Positions 18,139 through 27,387 are shown, counted from the first letter of the stretch. The stretch: 64,000 nt of DNA from JACDAE01 sp963717195 (GCA_963717195.1 CAVQVR010000021.1:186001-250000), one strand, 5' to 3'. Program-made: numbers and translations. The notes: generated from the sequence alone by a model not told the origin.

Positions 18139-18762
18139 ATGGCCGAACAAACAGAACTGGAAGTTGCTCCTCGTACAATTGTAGGCAAAGCAAACAAACG
18201 CCTACGTAAAGAGGGTTTAATCCCCGGCAATATCTTCGGGCACAACGAGGAGGCCCAGGCAATCCAGCTTGACGCAGTAAGATTTGATTATCTGCGCCGC
18301 CATGGAGCATTGCATAATATATTGACGTTGCGTCTCTCTGATGCCACTACGCAAACAGTACTGCTACGTCACGTACAGCGCAAGCCGAGCACAGGAAAAA
18401 TCTTACACGTCGATTTCTCCCGCGTCAACCTGACCGAGCGCGTTACCATGCGGGTGACGCTGCGCTACGTAGGGGAATCACCTGCTGTGAAGAACGAGGG
18501 AGGGGTTTTACTACACCTGATCGAGGCACTGGAAATCGAATGTAGCGCGTCAGATATCGTTGATGCGATTGATGTGGACATCTCCTCTCTGGCAGAGATT
18601 GATGCGACCCTGCACGCGAGCGACGTCAAGCTACCGGCAAATTTCACGCTCATCACGAACCCGGAGGAGCCAATTGCCAAGGTTGCCCCCACACGTGCGG
18701 AGACGACAGCAGAGACGGCAGAAACAACGGCCACGCCTGCTCCCGCCGCGCCGGAAGCATAA
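18139..18762 (+). CDS. rplY: Large-subunit ribosomal protein L25/general stress protein Ctc
   Basis: 207 aa, the long Ctc-type version: an N-terminal 5S rRNA-binding domain (KANKRLRKEGLIPGNIFGHNEEAQAIQ, VLLRHVQRKPSTGKILHVDF) followed by the TL5-like beta domain (VTLRYVGESPAVKNEGGVLLHLIEALEIEC, PANFTLITNPEEPIAKVAP). The C-terminal 25 residues are a Thr/Ala/Glu tail. It binds 5S rRNA in the 50S subunit. AGAGGA lies about 11 nt before the ATG. A TTGATC...TATGTA pair upstream is a possible promoter within the end of the 9-mer cluster. Downstream are a family B element and a terminator. Confidence 0.93.
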   Translation: MAEQTELEVAPRTIVGKANKRLRKEGLIPGNIFGHNEEAQAIQLDAVRFDYLRRHGALHNILTLRLSDATTQTVLLRHVQRKPSTGKILHVDFSRVNLTERVTMRVTLRYVGESPAVKNEGGVLLHLIEALEIECSASDIVDAIDVDISSLAEIDATLHASDVKLPANFTLITNPEEPIAKVAPTRAETTAETAETTATPAPAAPEA

Positions 18763-18793
18763 GCGTTTTTATACACCGCCACAATGTCCTATT

Positions 18794-18823
18794 TTTCAGG
18801 ACCCTCAAAGGGGCCGTGAAAGG
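18794..18823 (-). repeat. Family B 30-bp element, copy 1
   Basis: On the minus strand it reads CCTTTCACGGCCCC...GGTCCTGAAA, with TTTCA and TGAAA as inverted ends. Four related copies are at 20350, 25350, 28267 and 52813. Confidence 0.65.
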
Positions 18824-18914
18824 ACAATGCTCCTGTGCTTCCAGATGGGAAGGATACAGACAAAACGAGTGAAATTGCGCTATGGACACGGCAACGGTTA
18901 TGTGACATAGTAAA

Positions 18915-18944
18915 AACCAGGGAATCACAAAGATCTCCCTGGTT
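18915..18944 (+). terminator. Intrinsic-type terminator after the L25 gene
   Basis: AACCAGGGA (18915-18923) and TCCCTGGTT (18936-18944), a 9-bp stem followed by CTTTC. Confidence 0.55.
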
Positions 18945-19005
18945 CTTTCATGCGGGTGGGGCTAGATTTATCGCGCCCGCCGTATTAGATAATGGGCAAT
19001 ACAGT

Positions 19006-20349
19006 ATGCGTATTATGATTGTGACGGATCAGTATCCACCAATGGTCGGGGGTGTGCCTACAGTTACCTATGGCCTGGCGATGGACTTCGCGAACCGGGG
19101 GCATCAGGTGTGGGTTGTCGCGCCCAGTTACGGAGCGCATGACACACGTAGTGTGGAGGATAAAGTACGGGTCAATCGCTTTTCCTCCTTTGAGTGGCCT
19201 GCCTATGAAGGATTACGCATTCCCTTTTTACCATTTGTGCCAGTCCGCAACTTGATTAAAAAGACCGATCCCGACATCATTCACATCCATTCACCAATTG
19301 TACTGGGAAACATCGCACAAATTCTGGCTGGCGGTCTGCGCAAACCAGTTATCGCCACTAATCATTATATGCCCACTAATATAAGCAGTTCATTGATGTC
19401 GGACCCCTTCATTGGCAAGTATCTCAATAGTATTACCTACTCGTACCTGGTCCATTTCTGCAATCGTTGCGAGTACGTCACGACGCCAACGCAAACAGCC
19501 TTGAATCTCCTCTATGAGCATGGACTACGCGCACCAGCACGGCCAATCTCCAACGGCATCGACCTGCAGAAGTTCTCGCCCGGTGCCAGAGAGCCTGAAG
19601 TGCTCCAGCGCTTCAAATTGCCAACCGAACAACCATTATTGCTACATGTCAACCGTCTCAGTGAGGAGAAGCGCATAGATGTACTGATCGATGCAATGGC
19701 AAAAATAAAGAGCAACACGCATCTCGCCCTGGTTAGTACCGGTCCTGCGGAGGCGGAATTGCGTGCACAGGTAGAACGCTTGCATTTGCAGGAACGCGTC
19801 AGCTTCCTGGGCTTTGTGCAAGAAGAAGACCTGCTCCTGCTGCGTCGTGCGGCAGACTTCTTCGCGATCCCTTCGGAGGCCGAGTTACAGAGCCTGGCAA
19901 CCATGGAGGCAATGGCCTGTGGTCTTCCCGTAATTGCCGCCAATGCGTGGGCACTCCCCGAACTGGTCCATAATGAAGAGAATGGATTTTTGTTCCAGCC
20001 CGGCAATAGCAACGAACTGGCACAGTATATCGATATTCTCGCGAACGATGCACCCCTGCGGAAACGTATGGGAGTAGAGAGCCTGCATATTATCGCCAGG
20101 CACGACCGTAGCAAGGTATTAGAAGAGTGGGAAGAGTTGTACCGACGATTGGCAATAGAATTTCACGATGCGAAAGAACGCAGGAAACAACTGCGGCTAG
20201 CGCAAAAAAATCGCCTCAGGATTCCACAAGAGTTGCAGGATGTCCAGTTACCCCATATTCGGCGCACTGGCGACCTGGCATTTGACCAGTCACAGGGGAA
20301 TAGAAGACAGCGCAGGAAAAGTAGAACGGACTACGTGGAAGAGCCATAA
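19006..20349 (+). CDS. GT4-family glycosyltransferase
   Basis: 447 aa from the ATG at 19006, where the family's first strand begins (MRIMIVTDQYPPMVGGVPTV). An open frame reaches back to 18835, but that stretch crosses the L25 terminator and a repeat, so I exclude it; no strong ribosome-binding site is present. GT-B features are NATNHYMPTN-like acceptor loop, ISNGIDLQKFSPG, LLHVNRLSEEKRIDVLI and the E-x7-E motif region PSEAELQSLATMEAMACGLPVIAA. Closest in style to diacylglycerol glucosyltransferases and phosphatidylinositol mannosyltransferases, so a glycolipid role is likely. The C-terminal 60 residues are basic and disordered. Confidence 0.87.
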   Translation: MRIMIVTDQYPPMVGGVPTVTYGLAMDFANRGHQVWVVAPSYGAHDTRSVEDKVRVNRFSSFEWPAYEGLRIPFLPFVPVRNLIKKTDPDIIHIHSPIVLGNIAQILAGGLRKPVIATNHYMPTNISSSLMSDPFIGKYLNSITYSYLVHFCNRCEYVTTPTQTALNLLYEHGLRAPARPISNGIDLQKFSPGAREPEVLQRFKLPTEQPLLLHVNRLSEEKRIDVLIDAMAKIKSNTHLALVSTGPAEAELRAQVERLHLQERVSFLGFVQEEDLLLLRRAADFFAIPSEAELQSLATMEAMACGLPVIAANAWALPELVHNEENGFLFQPGNSNELAQYIDILANDAPLRKRMGVESLHIIARHDRSKVLEEWEELYRRLAIEFHDAKERRKQLRLAQKNRLRIPQELQDVQLPHIRRTGDLAFDQSQGNRRQRRKSRTDYVEEP

Positions 20350-20379
20350 TTTCAGTATCCTGAAGCGGGTCGCAAAAGA
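20350..20379 (-). repeat. Family B 30-bp element, copy 2
   Basis: Starts with the last base of the glycosyltransferase stop region. The minus strand ends CTTCAGGATACTGAAA; the TTTCA arm is degraded here (TTTTGCG). Confidence 0.55.
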
Positions 20380-20455
20380 ATGGTAGCTCCTACCGCTTCC
20401 GGTGGGGAAAGTATACCTCTCAAACACGAAGAGGTCAAATGAAAATGCACTAGAA

Positions 20456-20710
20456 CTAATCTCCCCAGCGACGGTGGAGTTTGCGGGCCAGCCGACGTTC
20501 GACATCCCAGCGCATCTGAATATAATAGTAGCGCAACCAGGCAGTGAAGCGTTCCCAGAATGAAGGTGGTGGGGGAGTAAAAGAGCGACGGGTATGTTCG
20601 TAAGAGTCATCTGTCGGTACAGGGACAGGTGAACGCGGTAGCATCCACCTTCCAGGGTGCTTTTTTTGATGATCATTCGATGAAGGAAAGGCGTCACGCT
20701 TCTTTTTCAT
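20456..20710 (-). CDS. Small basic protein of unknown function
   Basis: 84 aa, not recognised. The support for it being real is a strong ribosome-binding site (TGGAGGTTTG directly before the ATG at 20710) and a biased composition: a Lys/Pro-rich first half with RSPVPVPTDDSYEHTRRSF, then an amphipathic aromatic/arginine helix FWERFTAWLRYYYIQMRWD and a basic end RLARKLHRRWGD. Such a helix could bind membranes or nucleic acid. Converges with the glycosyltransferase gene; only a small GGTAG/CTACC hairpin lies between them. Confidence 0.6.
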   Translation of the reverse strand: MKKKRDAFPSSNDHQKKHPGRWMLPRSPVPVPTDDSYEHTRRSFTPPPPSFWERFTAWLRYYYIQMRWDVERRLARKLHRRWGD

Positions 20711-20811
20711 CAAACCTCCAGGGTAAAGATCCCACCAAAGTCATTGCAACATTACTCTTCTCTTGTAGTATAGACGCTCTTATTCTATTTGTCCAATGCC
20801 TTTCTAAGAGG

Positions 20812-20891
20812 GGTGCCGTTCATTTTGTGGCGCTGATGTAGGGGTGCGATTGCATAAGCCCGTGCATCAGCGCCACAAAATGAACGGCACC
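20812..20891. repeat. Family A palindrome, 27-bp perfect arms
   Basis: Left arm 20812-20838 (GGTGCCGTTCATTTTGTGGC...) and right arm 20865-20891 are exact complements. The loop TAGGGGTGCGATTGCATAAG plus CCCGTG is itself a family A core, so a core appears to have been captured inside unrelated arms. Confidence 0.88.
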
Positions 20892-21003
20892 TTGTAAGGA
20901 GAGCAAACACCTGTTTGGAAAAATTTGGGATGACTCATACGGGGTTTTGGGATGTCCCCAACGCTTCTCTTTCTTCTTTCCATTAGTACTTTTTACATGT
21001 GAT

Positions 21004-21032
21004 TTGGCTTCACACACATGTTTTGTTATACT
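21004..21032 (+). promoter_or_regulatory. Probable promoter of the KGG-repeat gene
   Basis: TTGGCT (21004-21009), 17-nt spacer, TATACT (21027-21032). Confidence 0.5.
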
Positions 21033-21199
21033 GGACTCTGAAGCAAGGGATTTAGTTCACTTGTTGGGGCATCCTCAGATGCCCTATTTTCAATGCGCTG
21101 TGATAAAGAAGGATGAGAGATCAAACGATGCTCCCAGATTACTTTATATATAAGCGCCCACAATTTTTGCCTGGATTTAAACAGGGAAAGGGGTTAGAC

Positions 21200-21541
21200 A
21201 TGTTGTCTGAAGACGAAGACGAAGAGAGACTCACCCCCATGACCACAGCGGAAGCGGGACGTAAGGGAGGAAGTACGGTACGTGACAAATATGGCGAGGA
21301 TTACTATCGCCGCATTGGAAAAAAGGGAGGCACGACACTTAAAGAGAAGAGAGGGAGTGAATATTACCGCGAAATTGCTCAGAAAGGCGGCCAGGCCAAC
21401 GTAGACAAGTATGGCCCGGACCACTTTTCAGAAATGGGCAAAAAAGGCGGCAATACGACCAAACAACGACAAGATCCGGACTTCTATAGTCGCATCGGTA
21501 AGCTGGGCGGTGCTGCCAAACGGCAAAAGAAATCGACGTAG
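21200..21541 (+). CDS. KGG-repeat stress-induced protein (YciG/Con-10-like)
   Basis: About 113 aa with five Gly-Gly units of the KGG family: TTAEAGRKGGSTVRDKYG, RRIGKKGGTTLKEKRG, REIAQKGGQANVDKYG, SEMGKKGGNTTKQRQD and SRIGKLGGAAKRQ. Each unit is about 20 residues, joined by D/E-Y/F-Y segments. Such small hydrophilic proteins accumulate in stress, stationary phase, spores or conidia and are probably protective and intrinsically disordered. I chose the ATG at 21200 because GGAAAGGGG lies just upstream; an in-frame ATG at 21128 would add an unusual aromatic N-terminus. The mRNA has a long leader with a GC hairpin. Confidence 0.8.
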   Translation: MLSEDEDEERLTPMTTAEAGRKGGSTVRDKYGEDYYRRIGKKGGTTLKEKRGSEYYREIAQKGGQANVDKYGPDHFSEMGKKGGNTTKQRQDPDFYSRIGKLGGAAKRQKKST

Positions 21542-21555
21542 CGTCCTGACAATAG

Positions 21556-21653
21556 TGCGGGCTTATAAATCGCGCCCGTACAAATCGCGCCCGTACACCA
21601 CCAAGCCCATCAATCATCTGGTGTGCGGGCTTATAAATCACGTCCGTACACCA
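21556..21653. repeat. Family A repeat cluster between convergent genes
   Basis: GCGGGCTTATAAATCGCGCC and CGTACAAATCGCGCCCGTAC are followed by an interrupted second copy, GTGCGGGCTTATAAATCACG. It fills the space between the KGG gene and the true end of plsX. Confidence 0.8.
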
Positions 21654-22710
21654 TCAATGCCCGTCAATCTGCTCAATGGACGGCTCTTTGCTTCTCGTGT
21701 GAGATTGAAAGATTGCGCTGGCAACGCCGGTCTCGGCGGTCTGGCGAGCGACGCGCAGGGCATTCTTGATTGCTTTTGCGTTAGAGCGGCCATGGGAGAC
21801 GATAGCAGACCCATTAATACCCAATAACGGGACGCCACCGTATTCGGCATAGTCCAGGCGTTTCCCGAATCTTGCGCAGACCAGGGCGCAAGACAGCGGC
21901 AGCGAGCTTATTCACTAAAGAACTGGTCATCTCGGTGCGGATCAGCCCGAGCAGCGTTTCGGCCAGCCCCTCGCTCAGTTTGAGCACCACATTCCCCGTG
22001 AAACCATCGCACACGATCACATCAGCTCCACCTGTAGGGATATCGCGCCCCTCGACGTTGCCAATAAAGTTGAGGCCTAGCGTCGGGGCCGTATTTTTGA
22101 GCAACTGATGCGTCTCAATGACGAGCTGGTTTCCTTTCAATTCTTCTTCACCGTTTGCCAGCAGGCCGACGCGAGGAGATTGCACGTGAAAGATGCGCTC
22201 CATATAAATAGATCCCATGAGTGCAAACTGCTGTAAATATTCGGGTTTGCAGTCTGTATTTGCGCCGATATCAACAACGAGGCAGATACCGTCTCTGGTG
22301 GGGAAGATACCGCCGAGAGCAGGACGATCAATGCCGGGGATGCGCTTCAGAGTGAAAAGCGCAGCAGCCATCATTGCGCCACTATTGCCAGCAGAAACGG
22401 CTCCCAAAGCGGCACCATCGCGTACCTGCTGGAGGGCAATGGTCATTGAGGCGTTCTTTTTGCGGCGCACAGCATTGGCAGGATGCTCATCCATCTCAAT
22501 CATTTCGTCAGTGTGGATGATAGGCAGATCGAGTCCACTGGTATCGTGTTTCGCAAGCTCGGCACGAATAGCATCCTCGCGTCCGACGAGGTAGACGCCC
22601 ATATGATACTCGCGGGCGGCCTGTATGGCCCCTAGCACAACTTCGCCAGGAGCATTATCACCACCCATGGCATCCAGAGCAACGCGAATAGGAGCATTCT
22701 CGGTGCTCAT
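21654..22710 (-). CDS. plsX: Phosphate acyltransferase PlsX (apparent frameshift at about 21862)
   Basis: As read the frame ends at 21814 with an unrelated tail. Removing one A from the AAA at 21861-21863 changes GAA-ACG into GAA-CGC and restores RLDYAEYGGVPLLGINGSAI and HGRSNAKAIKNALRVA, ending at 21654; total 351 aa, the normal PlsX length. PlsX converts acyl-ACP to acyl-phosphate, the first step of membrane phospholipid synthesis in most bacteria. Conserved blocks include ALDAMGGDNAPGEVVLGAI, SAGNSGAMMAAALF, GANTDCKPEYLQQFA and VCDGFTGNVVLKLSEG. Its ATG overlaps the stop of the upstream response regulator gene (ATGA), so the two are coupled. Confidence 0.93.
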
Positions 22711-23093
22711 GCACGTTTTCCTTCTGGCTCTCCGATAGTCTTTCTCACAAGGTCAACCAGTTTGTCGAGATCAAATGGTTTATACACAATGTGAACGACG
22801 CCAGCTTCGCGGAACTCTTGCTCTTCGTTCCCCGCGTTTAAGAAGGCCGTAACGACAATGACTGGTATCTGGCGATCAACGGCCATCGCCATCAACTTTA
22901 ACTCATCGCGACCATCCAGGTAAGGCATCATCAGGTCAAGCAGGACAAGGTCTGGTTGATGCTCGCGGATAGCATCGTAGAAGCGCAGGCTCTGCGTCGA
23001 CATGTACGTTTCATAGCCCTCATCGGCAAGAGCTTCAGTGAGCAGGTCGGCAATAGTCGGATCATCGTCCATAATCAGTATTTTTTTCGCCAT
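22707..23093 (-). CDS. Single-domain response regulator (CheY-like)
   Basis: 128 aa, receiver domain only. Acidic pocket Asp9/Asp10, phosphoacceptor Asp53 (LVLLDLMMP), Thr82 (VVTAF) and Lys105 (YKPFD) are all present. The output must be by protein-protein contact. The stop codon overlaps the plsX start by 4 nt, which places a phosphorelay protein in the same transcript as the first phospholipid-synthesis enzyme; a link between signalling and membrane synthesis is an inference from this. GAGGGG lies about 11 nt before the ATG. Two tandem TATAAT-like boxes (about 23142-23163, minus strand) lie upstream, without good -35 boxes. Confidence 0.9.
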   Translation of the reverse strand: MAKKILIMDDDPTIADLLTEALADEGYETYMSTQSLRFYDAIREHQPDLVLLDLMMPYLDGRDELKLMAMAVDRQIPVIVVTAFLNAGNEEQEFREAGVVHIVYKPFDLDKLVDLVRKTIGEPEGKRA

Positions 23094-23304
23094 AAAGCGG
23101 TATTCCCCTCATCTCAAAAACAACCAACGGTTTGTTCACCATTATAACATCCGTATTATAACACCTTGTTGTGAGAGAGTATATGCTATTTTGTTTGGGG
23201 CTATCATCCTTTAACGAGCACCCACAAGGGGATGCCGCCCCTACTTAAATTGTTAAACGCGTAATAATTATTATGATACGCAACATGCACGCCTCGCAAT
23301 TTTA

Positions 23305-23334
23305 TTTACAGAGCGACGATACATAGGTTATACT
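23305..23334 (+). promoter_or_regulatory. Promoter of kinase gene 1
   Basis: TTTACA (23305-23310), 18-nt spacer, TATACT (23329-23334). It lacks the TGTACA palindrome of the promoters of kinases 2-4. Confidence 0.55.
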
Positions 23335-23374
23335 ACTCACTATTAGATAGTCAACCAGAAGAAACGATAGGCGT

Positions 23375-25282
23375 ATGGTATCTTCATCTCTTTTTTGCCC
23401 CACCTGCGGTGCCGCTAATTCTGCGCAAGCGGACGAATGCTTTACATGCGGGCAAACAATAGGAGCAACGCTTGCCAACCCTCTCCAAAGAATATTAAGA
23501 CAACGCTACCTGATTCTGGAACAGATAGGGCAAGGCGGGTTTGGAGCGGTATACAAGGTGTCTGATTCTCAATTGGGAGATCGCCTGCTGGCAATTAAGG
23601 AGATGAGCCAGAACGGGCTGAGCGGGCAAAATATACAGGAGGAATTAGAACAGTTTAAGCGTGAAGCAATGCTGCTAGCTGGATTGATGCATCCCAATCT
23701 TCCACGCATCTACGATTCTTTTACGGAAGATGGCCGCTGGTACCTCGTCATGGATTTTATTGATGGGCAGACGCTGGAGGACTATCTTGAACAGGCTGAT
23801 GAAGGGAAGCTACCGATTGAAGAGGTACTCGAAATTGGTATTCAGTTATGTTCGGTACTTGATTATTTGCACACGCGCCAGCCACCGATTATCTTCCGTG
23901 ATCTCAAGCCAACGAATATTATGCGTACATCTTCGGGGCAGCTTTACCTGATTGATTTTGGTATCGCGCGCCACTTCAAGCCAGGACAGGCAAAAGATAC
24001 TATTGCTCTCGGCTCGCCTGGTTACGCAGCTCCTGAACAATATGGCAAGGCGCAAACAACACCAGCCGCCGACATCTATAGCCTGGGAGCCTTGTTGCAC
24101 TCGATGTTGACCGGCAGCGATCCTTCCATAACGCCTTTTTGTTTCGATCCTTTGCACCTGCATGGCATCCAGGCAGCGGAATTGGAAGCTCTGCTGGAAC
24201 ACATGGTTGAGATAAATGTAAGCAAACGTCCCGTCAGTGCAGCTATTGTGAGAGAACAGCTACAACAGTTGCAGAAGATAGCTACAAATTCAGCACATAG
24301 AGCAGCGTTGGATATCCCTGCTGGGGGAAAGTCCATACCTGCACTGAAGCCACAGCAAACGATCTACCGCAACCATACAGACAGTATTACCAGCCTGGTA
24401 TGGTCGCCAGATGGAACGAAGATTGTCTCAGGTGATAAAGATACGAGAGTCCATATATGGAACGCACTGAGCGGAGAGCCTCTGGCACAGATTTATGGAT
24501 TTAGCGGACAACTACGCTGGCGCAACGCTATAGCATGGTCACGCGGCGGCATACACATTGCCCTGTTTGGCGAAGGTGATGAGAAGACAGCGTTGCGCTG
24601 GGACGCAGCAAGTGGAGAGCGTATTTTTTGCTACTATGAGCGACGAAAGAGAGTCGGTGCGGTCGCATGGTCGCCGGAGAGTCAGTACCTGGCATTAGGG
24701 AATAATGATAGAATGGTACAGGTTCGAGACATAAGACGAGGAGAGATTATTTTTACGTACTGTGGTCACCGCGAATCATTACGCCTGAACAGAGTCAATG
24801 CGGTTGCGTGGTCGCCCAATGGCCTTTATGTGGCATCAGGTACCAGGAGTGACGGCGTCCACGTCTGGCAAGTTTCCACAGGCGAAACCATTCAGATTTA
24901 CATAAGCCATGCGGCTGAATTAACGACGCTGGCATGGTCGCCCGATGGCAAATACATTGCATCAGGTGGTGGCGACGATACGGTACAGGTATGGGAAGCG
25001 GCAACAAAGAAACGTATTTTCACCTATCATGGTCATGCAGGCATCGATACTGGTGCCGGAATAAGCGCGATTGCATGGTCGCCCGATGGAACATATATTG
25101 CATCAGCCAGAGGTGGAGATGATACTACAGTGCAGGTATGGACGGCCTTCACCGGCACGAATGCCTTAACATATACAGCACATACGGAGCAGGTCAATGT
25201 GCTCACGTGGTCACCCGATGGAACGCGTATTGCTTCGGGTAGCAATGATAGAACTATCCGTGTGTGGCATATAAACTCTTAA
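23375..25282 (+). CDS. Zinc-ribbon/Ser-Thr kinase/WD40 propeller protein, kinase 1
   Basis: 635 aa, no membrane segment. A zinc ribbon (CPTC at 8-11, CFTC at 22-25) precedes the kinase domain (about 44-300). The kinase has a Gly-rich loop GQGGFGAVYK, Lys75 in AIKEM, a catalytic loop IIFRDLKPTNIM with Asp176 (Phe replaces the usual His of HRD), DFG at 194-196 and YAAPEQY. All catalytic residues are present, so it should be active. From about residue 333 come seven WD40 blades, each with an AWSPDG-type strand and ending in W or VWx, enough for one complete propeller. WD40 propellers bind proteins, so this is probably a cytosolic kinase carrying its own docking platform. Blade 2 is degenerate (AWSRGG, RWD). 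First of five paralogues in tandem. Confidence 0.92.
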   Translation: MVSSSLFCPTCGAANSAQADECFTCGQTIGATLANPLQRILRQRYLILEQIGQGGFGAVYKVSDSQLGDRLLAIKEMSQNGLSGQNIQEELEQFKREAMLLAGLMHPNLPRIYDSFTEDGRWYLVMDFIDGQTLEDYLEQADEGKLPIEEVLEIGIQLCSVLDYLHTRQPPIIFRDLKPTNIMRTSSGQLYLIDFGIARHFKPGQAKDTIALGSPGYAAPEQYGKAQTTPAADIYSLGALLHSMLTGSDPSITPFCFDPLHLHGIQAAELEALLEHMVEINVSKRPVSAAIVREQLQQLQKIATNSAHRAALDIPAGGKSIPALKPQQTIYRNHTDSITSLVWSPDGTKIVSGDKDTRVHIWNALSGEPLAQIYGFSGQLRWRNAIAWSRGGIHIALFGEGDEKTALRWDAASGERIFCYYERRKRVGAVAWSPESQYLALGNNDRMVQVRDIRRGEIIFTYCGHRESLRLNRVNAVAWSPNGLYVASGTRSDGVHVWQVSTGETIQIYISHAAELTTLAWSPDGKYIASGGGDDTVQVWEAATKKRIFTYHGHAGIDTGAGISAIAWSPDGTYIASARGGDDTTVQVWTAFTGTNALTYTAHTEQVNVLTWSPDGTRIASGSNDRTIRVWHINS

Positions 25283-25349
25283 TACAATTTTAATTGACAT
25301 TTGATCCTATTGTATATACATTTTCTCTGGTGACAGCAAGAGCCAATGG

Positions 25350-25379
25350 CCTTTCACGGCTCGTTTGAGGATACTGAAA
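25350..25379 (+). repeat. Family B 30-bp element, copy 3
   Basis: CCTTTCACGGCTCGTTTGAG followed by GATACTGAAA. Besides TTTCA/TGAAA, an inner CTCGTTT/AAACGAG stem is possible. It lies 21 bp upstream of the kinase 2 promoter. Confidence 0.7.
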
Positions 25380-25399
25380 CGAGAAGTTTTTAAAAATGC

Positions 25400-25432
25400 T
25401 TGACAAGGATGCAGCATCTGTATTAATGTACA
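25400..25432 (+). promoter_or_regulatory. Shared-type promoter/operator of kinase gene 2
   Basis: TTGACA (25400-25405), 18-nt spacer, TAATGTACA (25424-25432). The same arrangement precedes kinases 3 and 4. Confidence 0.7.
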
Positions 25433-25479
25433 TCCGTTGCACCAACAAATACAAATAAATCAAACCAGGATGTATAAAT

Positions 25480-27387
25480 TTGCTTTCCTCCATACTTTAT
25501 TGTCCCCATTGCGGGGCTAAGAATAAGGCACAGGCTGCAAATTGCTTCGTCTGTCGACGGGCGTTCTATGATATTGGTATTGGTACAGCAGGCCTGGCGG
25601 CCATACAACCCCTTCTGAAGCAACGTTACCGCATAGTGAGTCTGGCCGGGCGGGGTGGTATGGGTGCCGTCTATAAAGCTACAGATATTGAATTGGGCAA
25701 CCGACTCGTAGCGGTCAAGGAAATGAGCCAGCGCGGGTTGAATGGACGAGAAAAAGCAGAGGCGGTCAGAGGCTTCAAACACGAGGCGCTCTTGCTCGCA
25801 GGTCTTCAGCATGCCCATTTGCCACGTATTTATGATCACTTTTTGGAGAATGGGCACTGGTACCTCGTCATGGATTTCATTGCCGGCGAGACGCTAGAAA
25901 ACTACCTCGCGCGGATGCCCGGGCGCAGGCTCCCACTTGAGGAAGTACTCGACTATGGTATTCAGTTATGTACAGTCCTGGAGTATCTGCACACCCGGCA
26001 GCCACCCATCATCTTTCGTGATTTAAAGCCAACCAACATTATGCGCTCCACCGAGGGACAACTCTACCTGATTGATTTTGGCATTGCGCGTCACTTCAAG
26101 CCAGGACAAGAAAAAGACACGGCGGCATTCGGGTCACCGGGCTATGCTGCGCCGGAACAATATGGTCAGACCCAGACGACCCCTCGCACCGATATCTACA
26201 ATCTGGGCGCAATCTTACATCAGATGCTCACTGGAAAAAATCCTGCACAAACGCCATTTTTCTTTGCGTCACTACCACTAGAGTTGGAAGGAACCGGCAT
26301 ACAAGCATTGTTGGCAAATATGCTTGCGTTACAAATGCAGCAGCGGCTACCCAATGTGATAGTTGTGAAACAGGCATTACAGCAGATTGCCATGAAAGCT
26401 CCACGCGGCCACAGCCGGGCGCTCGTGCTCAGAATTCAGGCACCCTCGCCGCAAAAAGTACGTACGATGCCTTCCTCTGTAGGAGCACTCATTTCCACCT
26501 TCGCAGAACATAGTGATTGGATCTCGAAGGTTGCATGGTCGCCGGATGGACAACAAGTTGCCTCAGCCAGTTACGATGGAAGCGTCCAGATCTGGAATGC
26601 CTTTACCATCAGGCCCGTCACAATATACAAGCAGCAACGCCTGAAGGTTTTTGGGCAACCGCGCGTCAATGCTGTCGCCTGGTCACCGAGTGGACAGGAG
26701 ATCGCAATTGCCAGTGATAACAAAAGCGTAGAGATCTGGAACGTTACGACTACAAAAAAACTCTTTGCGTTCCGCGAGCACTCTGATAGTGTGCGTTCCG
26801 TGGCATGGGCACCGGACGGTCGGAAAATCGCGTCAGTGAGCGGCTACAAAACGTATGTGTGGAACGCCAGGAACGGAAAAACGATTACCATGCATAGTGC
26901 ATCCAGAGACGAGATTCAAGATGTAGCATGGTCGCCCAACAGCAAGTATCTTGCCACCGCCAACAAGCTACAGATTGTGCGTATTTTTGAGCTTTCGACG
27001 CAGATGGAATTTTTACAGGGGACATCCTATGGCAATCATAAAGGTGCCGTACAGGCTGTGGCATGGGCTCCCGATGGTATCCGCATAGCCTCGGCGGCTG
27101 ATGACAAAACGGTCCAGATCTGGAATGGGTTGACTGGCAATCTTCTTCTGACTTACACAGCCCACGAGACAACCATCAAAGCTATTACATGGTCGCCTAC
27201 TGGGAAGTACATCGCATCAGCAGGTAATGATGGAACGATACAGATCTGGGATGCGCTCACCGGCAATCATCTCTTTACGTTCCAGAAACATAGTGCTCCC
27301 ATCCATACCGTAGCCTGGTCGCCGGATGGCAGGTACATCGCCTCGGGAGGTGCAGACAAGGTCGTTCATATCTGGCAAGCTACCTGA
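25480..27387 (+). CDS. Zinc-ribbon/Ser-Thr kinase/WD40 propeller protein, kinase 2
   Basis: 635 aa, starting with TTG at 25480 (AGGA 9 nt upstream; no in-frame ATG before the zinc ribbon). Order as in kinase 1: CPHC...CFVC ribbon, kinase with GRGGMGAVYK, VAVKEM, IIFRDLKPTNIM, LIDFGIARHF and YAAPEQYG, then seven WD40 blades. Blade signatures run from ISKVAWSPDGQQVASASYDG to IHTVAWSPDGRYIASGGADK; blade 4 (IQDVAWSPNSKYLATANK) ends in IFE rather than IW. No membrane segment. Its 3' end overlaps the convergent REC-ANTAR gene by 8 bp, so the two transcripts share sequence and could influence each other. Confidence 0.92.
   Translation: MLSSILYCPHCGAKNKAQAANCFVCRRAFYDIGIGTAGLAAIQPLLKQRYRIVSLAGRGGMGAVYKATDIELGNRLVAVKEMSQRGLNGREKAEAVRGFKHEALLLAGLQHAHLPRIYDHFLENGHWYLVMDFIAGETLENYLARMPGRRLPLEEVLDYGIQLCTVLEYLHTRQPPIIFRDLKPTNIMRSTEGQLYLIDFGIARHFKPGQEKDTAAFGSPGYAAPEQYGQTQTTPRTDIYNLGAILHQMLTGKNPAQTPFFFASLPLELEGTGIQALLANMLALQMQQRLPNVIVVKQALQQIAMKAPRGHSRALVLRIQAPSPQKVRTMPSSVGALISTFAEHSDWISKVAWSPDGQQVASASYDGSVQIWNAFTIRPVTIYKQQRLKVFGQPRVNAVAWSPSGQEIAIASDNKSVEIWNVTTTKKLFAFREHSDSVRSVAWAPDGRKIASVSGYKTYVWNARNGKTITMHSASRDEIQDVAWSPNSKYLATANKLQIVRIFELSTQMEFLQGTSYGNHKGAVQAVAWAPDGIRIASAADDKTVQIWNGLTGNLLLTYTAHETTIKAITWSPTGKYIASAGNDGTIQIWDALTGNHLFTFQKHSAPIHTVAWSPDGRYIASGGADKVVHIWQAT

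Larger units (their letters stand above)
20711..21199. other. Intergenic region upstream of the KGG gene
   Basis: Contains the palindrome at 20812-20891, a promoter at 21004-21032 and a leader hairpin GGGCATC-ctca-GATGCCC (21067-21084) followed by TATTTT. An alternative KGG start at 21128 would use part of this space. Confidence 0.5.

Noticed and set aside
18835..19005. N-terminal extension of the GT4 glycosyltransferase
   Set aside because: It crosses the L25 terminator and repeat-derived sequence; homologues start at the MRIMIVTDQ strand.
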